Source of the DNA: Amycolatopsis thermalba
GTDB taxonomy: Bacteria; Actinomycetota; Actinomycetes; Mycobacteriales; Pseudonocardiaceae
Direction: 5' to 3'
DNA: 39,248 nucleotides
NCBI RefSeq assembly: GCF_003385215.1
Contig: NZ_PQHW01000066.1
Location: 1-39,248 of the forward strand
The translations under genes and the position numbers were made by a program. Positions 16,882-24,905 of this stretch are shown here, one piece after another (the first letter of the stretch is position 1; the number at the start of each line of letters is the position of its first letter). Below the pieces are notes generated by a model. It did no database searches, was not told the DNA's origin, and saw nothing but the letters and a program-made list of their open reading frames with translations.

Positions 16882-18243
16882 ATGGCGAACACAGCGCAGG
16901 CACCCGAGGTCGACGAGAAGACGGTCAGACGAGCCGTCATCGCTTCGGCGATGGGTAACGCCACAGAGTGGTACGACTACGGGGTGTTCACCTCGGGTGC
17001 GATTGCCGCCAGCATCGGCACCGTGTTCTTTCCCGGCGAGGGGAACGCGATTCTGAAATCGCTGGCGCTGGTGGCGATCGGGTTCGTGGTTAGGCCGTTC
17101 GGCGGAGCGTTCTTCGGCCCATTGGGCGACAAGATCGGGCGTCAGCGCGTGTTGGCGATCACGATTCTGCTGATGTCCGGCTGCACGTTCCTGGTCGGCT
17201 GCCTGCCGACGTACTCGGGCGAGTACGCGATCGGTATCGGCGCGCCGATCCTGATCCTGTTGCTCCGGTTGATCCAGGGGTTCTCGACCGGCGGTGAGTA
17301 CGGCGGCGCGGCGACGTTCATCGCCGAGTACGCGCCGACCCGCAAGCGCGGGTTCTGGGGCAGCTTCCTGGAGATGGGCACGCTGGCCGGTTACGTGCTG
17401 GGCAACGTGGTCGTGCTGACGGTGACGCTGTCGTTCACCGCGGACCAGGTGGACAGCTGGGCGTGGCGCATCCCGTTCTGGGTGGCGCTTCCGCTCGGCG
17501 TCATCGGTCTGTACCTGCGGAACAAGCTCGAGGACACGCCGGAGTTCCGGCGTCTGGAGGCCGCGGGCGAGAAGGCGGAGAAGGCGCCGCTGAAGGAGAC
17601 CCTGTCCCGCAACTGGCGCATGATCATGAACCTGATCGGGATCGTGCTGCTGCTCAACATCGCCGACTACATGTTGCTGACGACGATGCCGACGTACTTC
17701 ACGGACACGTTGAAGATCAGCGACAACACGGCGACGGTGATCATCATCATCGTGGAGCTGATCCAGATCGCGTTGATCGCGCCGATCGGCGCGCTCTCCG
17801 ACCGGGTCGGCCGAAAACCGATGCTGCTGACCGCGGCGATCGGGTTCCTCGTGCTGAGTTACCCGTCGATCAAGCTGATGCAGAGCGGGAGCACGGTGCT
17901 GCTGTTCCTCGGGTTCCTCATCGTGGCGCTGCTGCTGGTGCTGATGCTCGCGGTGATCGGGTCGACGTTCCCGGCGATGTTCCCGACCCGCGTGCGCTAC
18001 GGCGCCTTCGCGATCGGCTACAACGTCTCGACGTCGATCTTCGGTGGTACCTGCGGTGTCGTCGTGACCGCGCTGATCCACGGCACCGGCAACCAGGACT
18101 GGCCGGCGTTCTACCTGATGATCGCCGCGGCGATCGCGCTGATCCCGATCATGCGGATCCCGGAGACGGCGCGGGTCCCGATGGACCACATCAACGAAGA
18201 GGGTGTGACCGCGCCGCCCGCGCCCAAGGCCGCGACGAACTGA
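16882..18243 (+). CDS. MHS-family MFS symporter (ProP-like)
   Basis: 453 aa from ATG 16882; GAGGAGG lies upstream. Twelve TM segments. N-terminal ASAMGNATEWYDYGVF is the hallmark of the metabolite:H+ symporter family (ProP, ShiA, KgtP). The TM2-3 loop has GPLGDKIGRQRVL, and later RLIQGFSTGGEYGGAATFIAEYAP and DRVGRKPML are conserved. The likely substrate is an osmolyte such as proline or betaine, or a dicarboxylate; sequence alone does not settle it. No C-terminal coiled coil as in E. coli ProP is visible. Confidence 0.93.
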   Translation: MANTAQAPEVDEKTVRRAVIASAMGNATEWYDYGVFTSGAIAASIGTVFFPGEGNAILKSLALVAIGFVVRPFGGAFFGPLGDKIGRQRVLAITILLMSGCTFLVGCLPTYSGEYAIGIGAPILILLLRLIQGFSTGGEYGGAATFIAEYAPTRKRGFWGSFLEMGTLAGYVLGNVVVLTVTLSFTADQVDSWAWRIPFWVALPLGVIGLYLRNKLEDTPEFRRLEAAGEKAEKAPLKETLSRNWRMIMNLIGIVLLLNIADYMLLTTMPTYFTDTLKISDNTATVIIIIVELIQIALIAPIGALSDRVGRKPMLLTAAIGFLVLSYPSIKLMQSGSTVLLFLGFLIVALLLVLMLAVIGSTFPAMFPTRVRYGAFAIGYNVSTSIFGGTCGVVVTALIHGTGNQDWPAFYLMIAAAIALIPIMRIPETARVPMDHINEEGVTAPPAPKAATN

Positions 18244-18255
18244 CGGTCGGCGGAA

Positions 18256-18295
18256 GGGTGAGGGCCGGGTCCCGGTTGGGGCCCGGCCCTCGCTC
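18256..18295. terminator. Bidirectional hairpin between symporter and small gene
   Basis: GAGGGCCGGG (18260-18269) pairs with CCCGGCCCTC (18282-18291), between the two convergent stops. Confidence 0.7.
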
Positions 18296-18419
18296 ACTCG
18301 GTGACCTCGGCAGCGTCGCCCGCGGCACGAGGAGCGAAGTGACGCCGTGCGTACGTGGTCAGGGCCGATGCCACCGCAACCGCCAAGCCGGCTTCCACCA
18401 GCAGAGCAGCGAACACCAT
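18294..18419 (-). CDS. 41-aa small membrane protein
   Basis: 41 aa. A near-perfect Shine-Dalgarno GAGGAGG sits 5-6 nt before ATG 18419. One hydrophobic helix (MVFAALLVEAGLAVAVASALTTY) then basic YARRHFAPR and an acidic end. Single-pass miniprotein of unknown role. It lies convergent to the symporter; such miniproteins sometimes bind transporters, but nothing shows that here. The start and length are well supported by the ribosome site and terminator. Confidence 0.6.
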   Translation of the reverse strand: MVFAALLVEAGLAVAVASALTTYARRHFAPRAAGDAAEVTE

Positions 18420-18618
18420 TGCTTCCTCCTCGTGAGTATTCGGGCGCGGTCGTTCACCGCGCCGTGTGACAGGGATGTGGCCGGGGATGATCCCCGTGTT
18501 ACTCATCGCCACGGAGTTGGTGAGCATTTCACCGACAGACCCCCGTTGAGGGGTGATCTCGGCCACGGCAGAATGAACCGTGGCAGAACCGGAATCGTCC
18601 CGAGGAGGCGGCTGCGGG

Positions 18619-18783
18619 ATGGGCGAGCAACGTCGGCCCGGAGCGGGTGAAGCGGCGCGGCTGCTGCTGGACGACATGACGCAGCAGATGGTCGCGGTAC
18701 CACCGCTGCTCGACACCCCGGAACGCGACGAGGCCCCACTGGCGCCCGCGCCGCCCCCGGCCCTGGACGGCCACGCGCTCTAG
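18619..18783 (+). CDS. Small hypothetical protein
   Basis: 54 aa from ATG 18619 with GAGGAGGCGG upstream; a GTG at 18580 would add 13 residues. Composition: a helical middle (GEAARLLLDDMTQQMVAVPPLLDTPERD) and a Pro/Ala-rich tail ending ALDGHAL. No family recognised. The DNA coding for its last ~13 codons is the start of a tandem duplication that continues downstream in non-coding sequence. Confidence 0.45.
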   Translation: MGEQRRPGAGEAARLLLDDMTQQMVAVPPLLDTPERDEAPLAPAPPPALDGHAL

Positions 18784-19099
18784 CTGAGCGCGGTGCTCGA
18801 CCCGGTGTTTTCCGGGGGGTGCGGGACCGGCCGATCCGGTTCGACGGTCCCGAGCGCGAGGATCAGACCACCCGCCGCGCGGCTGCCCGCGCCGCCACCG
18901 GCCCTAGGACGGCCACGCGCTAGCTGCGCTCGGTGCTCCACCCGGTGTTTTCCGGGGTGGGGTTCCGCAGATGCTGCTACTTCCTCGCGCGCCCTCGCCC
19001 CGTCACGCGGCCCGGGACGGGCCGATCCGGTTGGCCGGTCCCCGAGCGCACCGATCAGATCGCCCGCCACGCGGCTGCCCGCGTCGCCGGCGACCTGGA
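18744..19099. repeat. Imperfect tandem duplication, ~141-bp unit plus partial third copy
   Basis: Unit A 18744-18884 and unit B 18885-19076 share their order of blocks: GCCCGCGCCGCC, GGACGGCCACGCGCT, CCCGGTGTTTTCCGGGG, GGCCGATCCGGTT, CCCGCC-CGCGGCT. Unit B carries about 50 extra bases (18961-19010). A third start, GCCCGCGTCGCCGGCGACCTGGA, follows at 19077. The CACCCCGGAAAAC at 19106 is an inverted copy of GTTTTCCGGGGTG within unit B. The stretch 18784-19164 has no gene. Confidence 0.75.
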
Positions 19100-19106
19100 G
19101 TCGTCA

Positions 19107-19153
19107 CCCCGGAAAACAGTGAAGGCCACCCCCGAACCGGGAGTGGCCTTCAC
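19107..19153 (-). terminator. Rho-independent terminator of the L,D-transpeptidase gene
   Basis: Perfect 11-bp arms GTGAAGGCCAC (19119-19129) / GTGGCCTTCAC (19143-19153), followed on the minus strand by TGTTTT. It begins 12 nt beyond the stop. Confidence 0.88.
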
Positions 19154-19164
19154 GCCTTTCCAGA

Positions 19165-20367
19165 TCAGCCGGCGAGGGCGGACAGCCTCGTCCAGTCCGC
19201 CCACGAGTAGGTCCAGTCCGAGTAGTCGCCGTCCTTCGCGGACAGAGTCTGCGTGCTGCCGGTGATCTCGACCGGGTCGCCGACCAGCGCGCCGTCGTAG
19301 TACTCCTTCGCCCGCGCCGGCGACAGGTTCAGGCAGCCGTGCGAGACGTTCTGCTTGCCCTGCGCCCACATCGACGACGCCAGGCCGTGGATGAACTCCC
19401 CGTTGTTGGAGATCCGCACCGCCCACGGCACGTTCACGTCGTAGTAGTCGTAGCGCGGGTTGCTCATCGAGTAGGTCGCGTGCTTGGACATCACGACGTG
19501 GACCCCGCTGTGCGTGACCCGGCCCGGGTCGGAGTCCAGCCCGTAGCTCACCGGGTAGTCGGCGATCTGCACGCCGTCGCGGATCACCTGCATCCGGTGG
19601 GTCCGGGTGTCGCCCTTGACGATCTGCGACCGGCCGATCGAGAACGCGGCCGTGACGTCCTGCTTGCCGTAGGTGCCTTCGCCGATCTTCAGGCCGTAGA
19701 GGTTCGCGGCGACCTTGACCTGCGTGTTCGGCTGCCAGTACTCCTTCGGCCGCCAGTGCACGCTGGTGTCGGACACCCAGGCCCACGAGCCCTCGGTCTT
19801 CGGCGTGGTCTCGACGGTCAGGGCACGCTCGACCGCGGCCTTGTCGGCGATTTTGGAGCTGAAGGTCAGCGCGATCGGCATCGCGATGCCGTAGACCTGG
19901 TTGTCGCCGACGTTCAGGCTGCCCGACAGCTGCTTGCGCGGGCTGACGGTGGTGAACGAGCCGGTGATGGTGGCCTGCTTGCCGTCCGCGCCCAGCGCGG
20001 TGCCCGACCACGTGTACTTCTTGCCGTAGCCGAGCGGTTCGGTGATCGTCCAGCTGCGCTTGTCGGCGCCCAGCCGGCCGGCGACCTGCTTGCCGTCCGG
20101 GTTGGTGAGCGTGACCGACTGCAGCTCACCGTCCGTCACCGTCACCTGCGCGGCGTCCGCGGGCGCCACGTCGGTGGCCCCGTCGGCCGGCTGCACGGCG
20201 AGCTTGGCCGGCCCCGCCGAGGTCTGCTGCGCCTCGGCGGACGCGGCCTGCCCGCCCCCGGTGGTGCCCGGCGAGCCGTCGCCGCTGCACGCGCTCACGG
20301 CCAGCAGCGCGGCCAGTCCGAGCCCGATCAGTGCCAGCGGCTTGCGCCGCTTGTGGAGTCCTGTCAC
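19165..20367 (-). CDS. L,D-transpeptidase lipoprotein (Ldt, YkuD domain)
   Basis: 400 aa from GTG 20367, chosen because it gives a proper lipoprotein signal (basic HKRRKP, hydrophobic core, lipobox VSAC with Cys27). Two Ig-like domains (about 55-270) are followed by the YkuD catalytic domain. Its active site has FIHGLASS and, downstream, VSHGCLNLS with the nucleophile near Cys345. The C-terminal Trp-rich segment (DWTYSWADWTRL) is typical of LdtMt2 relatives. Forms 3-3 cross-links in peptidoglycan and is blocked by carbapenems. Signal and domain order match mycobacterial Ldts. Confidence 0.95.
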   Translation of the reverse strand: MTGLHKRRKPLALIGLGLAALLAVSACSGDGSPGTTGGGQAASAEAQQTSAGPAKLAVQPADGATDVAPADAAQVTVTDGELQSVTLTNPDGKQVAGRLGADKRSWTITEPLGYGKKYTWSGTALGADGKQATITGSFTTVSPRKQLSGSLNVGDNQVYGIAMPIALTFSSKIADKAAVERALTVETTPKTEGSWAWVSDTSVHWRPKEYWQPNTQVKVAANLYGLKIGEGTYGKQDVTAAFSIGRSQIVKGDTRTHRMQVIRDGVQIADYPVSYGLDSDPGRVTHSGVHVVMSKHATYSMSNPRYDYYDVNVPWAVRISNNGEFIHGLASSMWAQGKQNVSHGCLNLSPARAKEYYDGALVGDPVEITGSTQTLSAKDGDYSDWTYSWADWTRLSALAG

Positions 20368-20736
20368 CTTCTGAAGCCCCTTCTCCCCTGTCGCCAGACA
20401 GACGCGTGTGTGTAGGTGATCGTTGACGCTCAGGAGTGTGACTCCCGTCACTATCGAGGGATCCCGGTGTCGGAACGCCACGGTCGGGCGCTAGTTGATC
20501 AGCCTATCGAGTGGGTCCGATAGTGATCGGGTGACGGGCTCTAGGCCATTTCGGTGACTGAGTCAATGGGGTCCGAAAACGCGCTGATCCGGGTAGGCTG
20601 CGGCGCAGGCCGTTGTTTTGCGTGGTCGTGGCTACACACTCGCGGAACTTTCGACGCGAGCCTGGAGCCGCAGCGCTCGTCGCTCACCCGTCGAAACCGT
20701 CCGGGCGGCCCGGGTTATTGACGAGGAGCAACAGCG

Positions 20737-20940
20737 GTGGCGCAAGGCACTGTGAAGTGGTTCAACGCCGAGAAGGGCTTCGGCTTCATCGCCCAGGACA
20801 ACGGCGAGGGCGATGTCTTCGTGCACTACTCGGAGATCGAGGGCCGCGGGTTCCGCACCCTCGAGGAGAACCAGCGCGTGGAGTTCGAGATCGGCCAGGG
20901 GCAGAAGGGGCCGCAGGCCCAGAAGGTGCGCGTCATCTGA
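20737..20940 (+). CDS. csp: Cold-shock protein, CspA family (second copy)
   Basis: 67 aa from GTG 20737 with GAGGAG 7 nt upstream. RNP1 KGFGFI and RNP2 VFVHY are intact. It differs from the copy at 10818 mainly at residues 11, 19-25, 35 and the last few positions (QKVRVI versus TGVNVL). A gene-free leader of about 150 nt precedes it and a strong terminator follows, so it is an independent unit. Confidence 0.97.
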   Translation: MAQGTVKWFNAEKGFGFIAQDNGEGDVFVHYSEIEGRGFRTLEENQRVEFEIGQGQKGPQAQKVRVI

Positions 20941-20961
20941 CGCTCACCGGTCCGCAACGTC

Positions 20962-20998
20962 CCGTCCCCGGCGGATTTTCCGCCGGGGACGGTTTTTT
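20962..20998 (+). terminator. Rho-independent terminator of second csp
   Basis: 13-bp arms CCGTCCCCGGCGG / CCGCCGGGGACGG with a 5-nt loop and TTTTTT. Confidence 0.95.
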
Positions 20999-21006
20999 CT
21001 CCGTCG

Positions 21007-21441
21007 TCAGACCTGGCCGGCGCGCGGCCGGTCCCAGTTCTGGTCGAAGTGGTGCTGGTCGGTGTCGGCGACGCCGGTGTGGTCGGCGAACTGGCGGCGC
21101 TCCTGCGAGGCGGCCTGCGCCTCCCACGCGAGGCGCTCCAGGACCCACTCGCGGGCCAGGGCCTGCGGCGACGTGCCGCGCTCGGCGGCGATGTCCTTGA
21201 GCTGGGAGCTGGCGATCAGGTTCATGCGCAGCTGGTAGACCTGCGCTTCGCCGAAGCGCTTGCCGGTCCCGGTGCTTTCCGGACCGGTCTCCGGCGCGAG
21301 GGCGGCCAGGTAGCTGGTCAGCTCGTGGTCCTCGACGTCGCTCTGCGCTTCCTTGTCCGGCGAGTTCCGGTGCTTGCCCGGGTTGACCGGCTTCAGGTTG
21401 GTCCGGGTGTTGTTCCGGCGTCCGAGAGAGGGAAGAGGCAC
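21007..21441 (-). CDS. Hypothetical protein with putative ribbon-helix-helix core
   Basis: 144 aa from GTG 21441, the last start before the frame loses protein character. A polar, Asn/Arg-rich N-terminus and acidic middle (res 35-55) lead to VYQLRMNLIASSQLKDIAAERGTSPQALAREWVLERLAWEAQ (about 70-110). A short strand followed by two helices there resembles RHH/CopG DNA-binding proteins. C-terminal part polar (HHFDQNWDRPR). DNA binding is therefore possible but unproven. It is convergent with the cold-shock gene. Confidence 0.65.
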   Translation of the reverse strand: MPLPSLGRRNNTRTNLKPVNPGKHRNSPDKEAQSDVEDHELTSYLAALAPETGPESTGTGKRFGEAQVYQLRMNLIASSQLKDIAAERGTSPQALAREWVLERLAWEAQAASQERRQFADHTGVADTDQHHFDQNWDRPRAGQV

Positions 21442-21883
21442 CCGGCCACGATAACGGTTCGGTCTCGAGACGGCCCTCATTGTGGTGCAGGACACACCGG
21501 TTCTTCCGGTTTCGCTGGGACATCCGGGGGGTGCGTGCACCCACATGTCGCAGTGACGAATGCGAGCCGGAAAGAGTCCCGGAAATGGAGGGGCCCCCGC
21601 GCCAGGGGGAGGAACGCGGGGGCCGGAGGGGATCTCCACAGGCGCTGACCGGGGGTGTGTCAGCAAGTCGATTGTTACACGACGCGGCCCGGTGACGCGA
21701 GTGCTGCGCGGGAAAAATTGCCCCGAACCGTCACCGCCTCGTCGTCTGCGGTTCATCTGCCGCGGCGCGGAATGGGGACGTTGCGTATTCGCAGGTTCAC
21801 TCTGCGGGGGGCTGCGTCGCCGACGTTCCGCTCGCTAGCCTCGCGGCGAAGTTGTTGGCGCGACAGTCCTTTCGGGAGGAGCT
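21442..21883. other. Gene-free stretch between divergent genes
   Basis: About 440 nt between the RHH-like gene (minus) and the small gene at 21884. It contains a GC-rich hairpin (GCCCCCGCG / CGCGGGGGC, about 21593-21623, no U tract), which may be an attenuator or structured leader. No RNA gene recognised. Confidence 0.5.
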
Positions 21884-22120
21884 ATGAGCGGGTCTGTGGA
21901 AGTTCGGCAGTTCCTCCTTCGATACGAAGGCGGCGATCCGGCCGGTGTCCCCACGCAGCGTTCGGGGCAGGCCGACGCGCCCCGCGTGTCGGACGACCAG
22001 GTGCGACGGGCTCGGTTGGCCGTGGCCGCCGGCGCGATCGACGCGCAGGACTGCGCCCAGTTGCTGGACATGCTCGGGCTGGTGCCGGACGAGGAAGGCG
22101 TGAACCCGGTCCAGCGATGA
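21884..22120 (+). CDS. Small hypothetical protein (78 aa)
   Basis: 78 aa from ATG 21884 with a strong GGGAGGAG 5 nt upstream. N-terminal VEVRQFLLRYEGGDPAG, then a likely helical pair (SDDQVRRARLAVAAGAIDAQDCAQLLDMLGLVPDEE). Soluble and acidic. The helical part recalls small actinobacterial regulatory or antidote-like proteins, but I cannot name a family. A clear hairpin follows, so it is a single-gene unit. Confidence 0.75.
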   Translation: MSGSVEVRQFLLRYEGGDPAGVPTQRSGQADAPRVSDDQVRRARLAVAAGAIDAQDCAQLLDMLGLVPDEEGVNPVQR

Positions 22121-22125
22121 ATTCC

Positions 22126-22163
22126 CGCTCAGGGGTGCACCCCCTGGCAGCACCCCTGAGCGG
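22126..22163 (+). terminator. GC-rich terminator hairpin
   Basis: CGCTCAGGGGTGC (22126-22138) pairs with GCACCCCTGAGCG (22150-22162), directly after the 78-aa gene. No U tract. Confidence 0.75.
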
Positions 22164-22241
22164 CCCCAGACCCGGAAAGATACCGGCGTTGTCCGGTCCG
22201 GGGCAAACAATTTCCACCCAGTTGCTTCGCTGTCGGTGAAA

Positions 22242-22283
22242 TTGCCGTCACGGCTTCCGCTGCGTGTATCATAACAGCGTTAC
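22242..22283 (+). promoter_or_regulatory. Candidate promoter with TAAC-AGC-GTTA palindrome
   Basis: TTGCCG (22242-22247), 19 nt, TATCAT (22267-22272). A perfect short palindrome TAACAGCGTTA (22272-22282) overlaps the probable start region, as a repressor site would. GGAGG and GTG 22299 follow. Confidence 0.35.
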
Positions 22284-22298
22284 GAATGGAGGCAGGCA

Positions 22299-23033
22299 GT
22301 GGAGATCGCGAAGGAGATCCGTCCCGCGGTGCAGAAGTGGGGCGGGGCGTTCATGACGTCGCCGGAGCTGGCCGAGGTGGAGCGCGAGGCCGGGCTCGGG
22401 CGGCGGGCGTTGTACTTCCGCGGCCGGTCCGCGGTGCTGGGTGATCCGTCACCGGCGGTGGTCGCCGAGCTGTTCGGGATCTTCCCGCGGTGGGTGGTGG
22501 ACGCCGTCCTGCCGCGGGCGACCGAGCGGTTGGGCGCGGACGCGGCGGTCTCGGCGTACACGGAGGCGTTGTACCGGTGGTCGAAGGCGCACCTGCGCGA
22601 GTCGCCGCTGGCCGCGTTGCTGCCCCGCTTGGTGGAGGCCGCGGACGCGAGCGGCTTGGCGCTGTTCGCGGGGTGGCAGCAGGTCGAGTGGCCGTCGGAT
22701 CCGGTCGCCCGGGTCGGCCACGGCCTGATGCTGCTGCGCGAGTACCGGGGCGGGCTGCACTTCGCGGCGCTGCGGGCGGTGGGGCTGACGGTGCCGGAGG
22801 CGGTGGTGGCCGACCCGGAGGGCGGACGCGCGCGCCTGCTGCGGACGGCGTGGTCCCCGGAGGCGGCCGACGAGCTGATCGCCCGCGCCCGTCGTCGCCC
22901 GGATCTGGAAGCGCGCTGGCGGCGAGCGGAGTCGCTGACCGATGAGCGGATGGCGGAGCTGCTGGAGGTGCTGCCGGAGCCGGAGCTCGGCGAGCTGGTG
23001 CGCTCGCTGGCCGCGGTCGGTCGCGAAGAGTGA
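22299..23033 (+). CDS. SCO6745-type conserved hypothetical protein
   Basis: 244 aa from GTG 22299 with GGAGG 7 nt upstream. All-helical. Features are FMTSPELAEVEREAGLGRRALYFRGRSAVLGDPSPAVVAELFGIFPRWVV near the N-terminus, then YRWSKAHL and LPLRE-like GLMLLREYRGGLHFAAL. This matches the actinobacterial SCO6745 family (SalK/EvbL-like), whose chemistry is unknown; some members lie in natural-product clusters. No such cluster is here. Family assignment is from memory of motif pattern. Confidence 0.75.
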   Translation: MEIAKEIRPAVQKWGGAFMTSPELAEVEREAGLGRRALYFRGRSAVLGDPSPAVVAELFGIFPRWVVDAVLPRATERLGADAAVSAYTEALYRWSKAHLRESPLAALLPRLVEAADASGLALFAGWQQVEWPSDPVARVGHGLMLLREYRGGLHFAALRAVGLTVPEAVVADPEGGRARLLRTAWSPEAADELIARARRRPDLEARWRRAESLTDERMAELLEVLPEPELGELVRSLAAVGREE

Positions 23034-23194
23034 CCGGGCCAGCCGGGCCGGGTCCTCGCGTGTTTGCGCAGTTCAGGGGTGGTTTTCGGGGTTAAGGGAT
23101 ACCCGGTGGAAGGGCGGGTTCGGGGTGCCCTATGCTTGTAATCGCTCCCAGGGAGACCTGAGAGCGCGGTCGGTCGGTCACCCGAACCGGCCGG

Positions 23195-23267
23195 GCTCCC
23201 ATCGTCTAGCGGCCTAGGACTCCGCCCTTTCAAGGCGGCAACGCGGGTTCGAATCCCGTTGGGAGTA
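23195..23267 (+). tRNA. tRNA-Glu (anticodon UUC)
   Basis: Acceptor GCTCCCA/TGGGAGT (terminal G-U), anticodon stem CCGCC/GGCGG with loop CTTTCAA (TTC), T arm GCGGG-TTCGAAT-CCCGT. First of a three-tRNA cluster. Confidence 0.96.
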
Positions 23268-23285
23268 CGCATGACAAGTGCATAT

Positions 23286-23359
23286 GGCCCTGTGGCGCAG
23301 TTGGTTAGCGCGTCGCCCTGTCACGGCGAAGGTCGCGGGTTCGAGTCCCGTCAGGGTCG
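23286..23359 (+). tRNA. tRNA-Asp (anticodon GUC)
   Basis: Acceptor GGCCCTG/CAGGGTC, anticodon loop CTGTCAC between TCGCC/GGCGA (GTC), T arm GCGGG-TTCGAGT-CCCGT. Confidence 0.96.
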
Positions 23360-23389
23360 CAATAGCGTCTGGCTTCAGCCGGCGTTTCC

Positions 23390-23463
23390 GGCCAGGTAGC
23401 TCAGTTGGTACGAGCGTCCGCCTGAAAAGCGGAAGGTCGCCGGTTCGACCCCGGCCCTGGCCA
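23390..23463 (+). tRNA. tRNA-Phe (anticodon GAA), target of the integrated element
   Basis: Acceptor GGCCAGG/CCTGGCC, anticodon stem TCCGC/GCGGA with loop CTGAAAA (GAA), T arm GCCGG-TTCGACC-CCGGC. The integrase gene begins on the other strand about 100 nt past its 3' end. pMEA100 and pSE211 are known AICEs that use tRNA-Phe. Confidence 0.97.
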
Positions 23464-23465
23464 CC
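23431..23465. other. Probable attL (3' half of tRNA-Phe)
   Basis: tRNA-site tyrosine integrases recombine within the anticodon-to-3' end part of the tRNA. Exact limits need the second copy, expected beyond the right edge of the window. Confidence 0.5.
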
Positions 23466-23479
23466 GCTTCTAGCAGCAC

Positions 23480-23513
23480 AAACGGCCCCCGCCGATCATG
23501 GTGGGGGCCGTTT
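23480..23513. terminator. Strong hairpin between tRNA-Phe and int
   Basis: AAACGGCCCCCGCC with GTGGGGGCCGTTT, 7-nt loop. A-rich on one side and T-rich on the other, so it can end transcription from both the tRNA cluster and the integrase. Confidence 0.85.
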
Positions 23514-23566
23514 GGCGTCGGAGCTAGTTGCAGTTGTGGTTGCAGTTGGCCCCGATCAGGGCGTCG

Positions 23567-24886
23567 TCAGGACGCCCAGAGGTAGCCGTTCAGCCGCTCC
23601 GCGATGTCGCTGCGGAGACCCGCGGTGATGTGCTGGTACCGCTTGGCCATGGCGGTGTTCGACCAGCCCATGAACTCCATCACAGCGCGTTCGGGAACGC
23701 CGAGGATGAGGAGCACGGTCGCCGCGGTGTGCCGCGCGTCGTGCAACCGGGCCTCTCGCACCCCGGCCTCCTCCAGGAGCGCCTTCCACTCGTCCAAGTC
23801 ACGCCGCGGGTCCAACGGCTTGCCGTTCGGCTGCGCGAACATCCAGCCGCCCTCGTGCCACTCGGGCCCCGCGAGTTCACGCTCCTTCGCCTGCTGTTCC
23901 TCGTGCGCGATGAGCAGTTCGTAGAGGCGGTCTGGGAGCACGATCCCCCGCCTGCCGGCCCGTGATTTCACGTCGACTTCGACCAAGCCGCCACCGTGAC
24001 GTTTCGGACACCAGCGGGCATGGCTGGTGCAGTCCGGCGGACAGGGCGGTGGGCACGGCTTGCGGTGGTGGCGCTTGCAGTCCTCCTTGCAGGGCTCCGT
24101 CTTGTGGTACTTCGCGCCGCACCGGTGCGGGTCGTCGCATCCGTGCTTCCAGGTCTGGCGTTGCAGCTGCTTCGCGATGCGGAGCGCCCGGCGCTTCTTG
24201 TCGAGCCGGGTCCACTTCAACCCGAGCGTCTCGCCCTGCCGGGTGCCGAGCGCCAGCGCGAGTACGAAGCGAACGCCATTCCGCCGGGCGAGTGCAGCCA
24301 CGAGCAGTTGCCCGATCTCGTCAGCCTCGAAGGGCTCGATCTCCGGTTCCTCCAGCCGGGGGGCCTTTGCCAGCTCCACGGGGTTCCGCACGATCCGGCC
24401 GCGCCGGAACGCCTCGCCGAAGGCAGTTCGAGCAGTTCGATGGACCTGGTGCGCCGTTCCCGACTTGAGCCCCGAGGCGAGCATCTTGGCGTACAGCTTC
24501 TCGAAGTGCTCTGGCTCGATCTTGTCGATCCGGTGTGCGCCGAGGTTGGGGATCAGGTGACGGTAGACCGCGGTGCGGTAGGCGTTCGCGGCCTTGTGTC
24601 GCACGGAAGGCTCGGCGATGTTCTCGAACCAGTGGGTGAGCCACTTCTCCACGGTCCAGGCGCGCCCCGGCTTCTTCACCCTCCCGCTGTCGCGTTGCTT
24701 CTCCAGCTCGCGGACAGCCTCGATCGCTTCAGCTTCGGACTTCCGCTGGACGTGCCGCCGGTCGGGCTTCCCGTTGTCACGGACTCCCATCGTGACCCAG
24801 CCGTGCCACTTGCCGTCGCTGCCGAGGTAGATCGAGCTGGCTCCGTTCGGCCGGCGGGTGCCTTCGGGTCGTTTCTTGCGTGCCAA
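23567..24886 (-). CDS. int: Tyrosine recombinase/integrase of the element
   Basis: 439 aa from TTG 24886 (AAGGGAGA upstream). An AP2-like arm-binding N-terminus (15-60, GSSIYLGSDGKWHGWVTMG-like), a core-binding domain (75-170) and the catalytic domain. Catalytic residues are Arg216 (GTRQGE), His382 and Arg385 (HDARHT) and Tyr417 (KRYQHIT). Between strands it carries a Cys/His/Pro-rich insertion (250-293) with eight Cys (CCPP, CPPPCPPDC-type), probably binding zinc. Similar insertions occur in other actinobacterial AICE integrases. Catalyses site-specific recombination at tRNA-Phe together with Xis. Confidence 0.97.
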   Translation of the reverse strand: MARKKRPEGTRRPNGASSIYLGSDGKWHGWVTMGVRDNGKPDRRHVQRKSEAEAIEAVRELEKQRDSGRVKKPGRAWTVEKWLTHWFENIAEPSVRHKAANAYRTAVYRHLIPNLGAHRIDKIEPEHFEKLYAKMLASGLKSGTAHQVHRTARTAFGEAFRRGRIVRNPVELAKAPRLEEPEIEPFEADEIGQLLVAALARRNGVRFVLALALGTRQGETLGLKWTRLDKKRRALRIAKQLQRQTWKHGCDDPHRCGAKYHKTEPCKEDCKRHHRKPCPPPCPPDCTSHARWCPKRHGGGLVEVDVKSRAGRRGIVLPDRLYELLIAHEEQQAKERELAGPEWHEGGWMFAQPNGKPLDPRRDLDEWKALLEEAGVREARLHDARHTAATVLLILGVPERAVMEFMGWSNTAMAKRYQHITAGLRSDIAERLNGYLWAS

Positions 24887-24905
24887 GTCGTGTCTCCCTT
24901 GGTGG

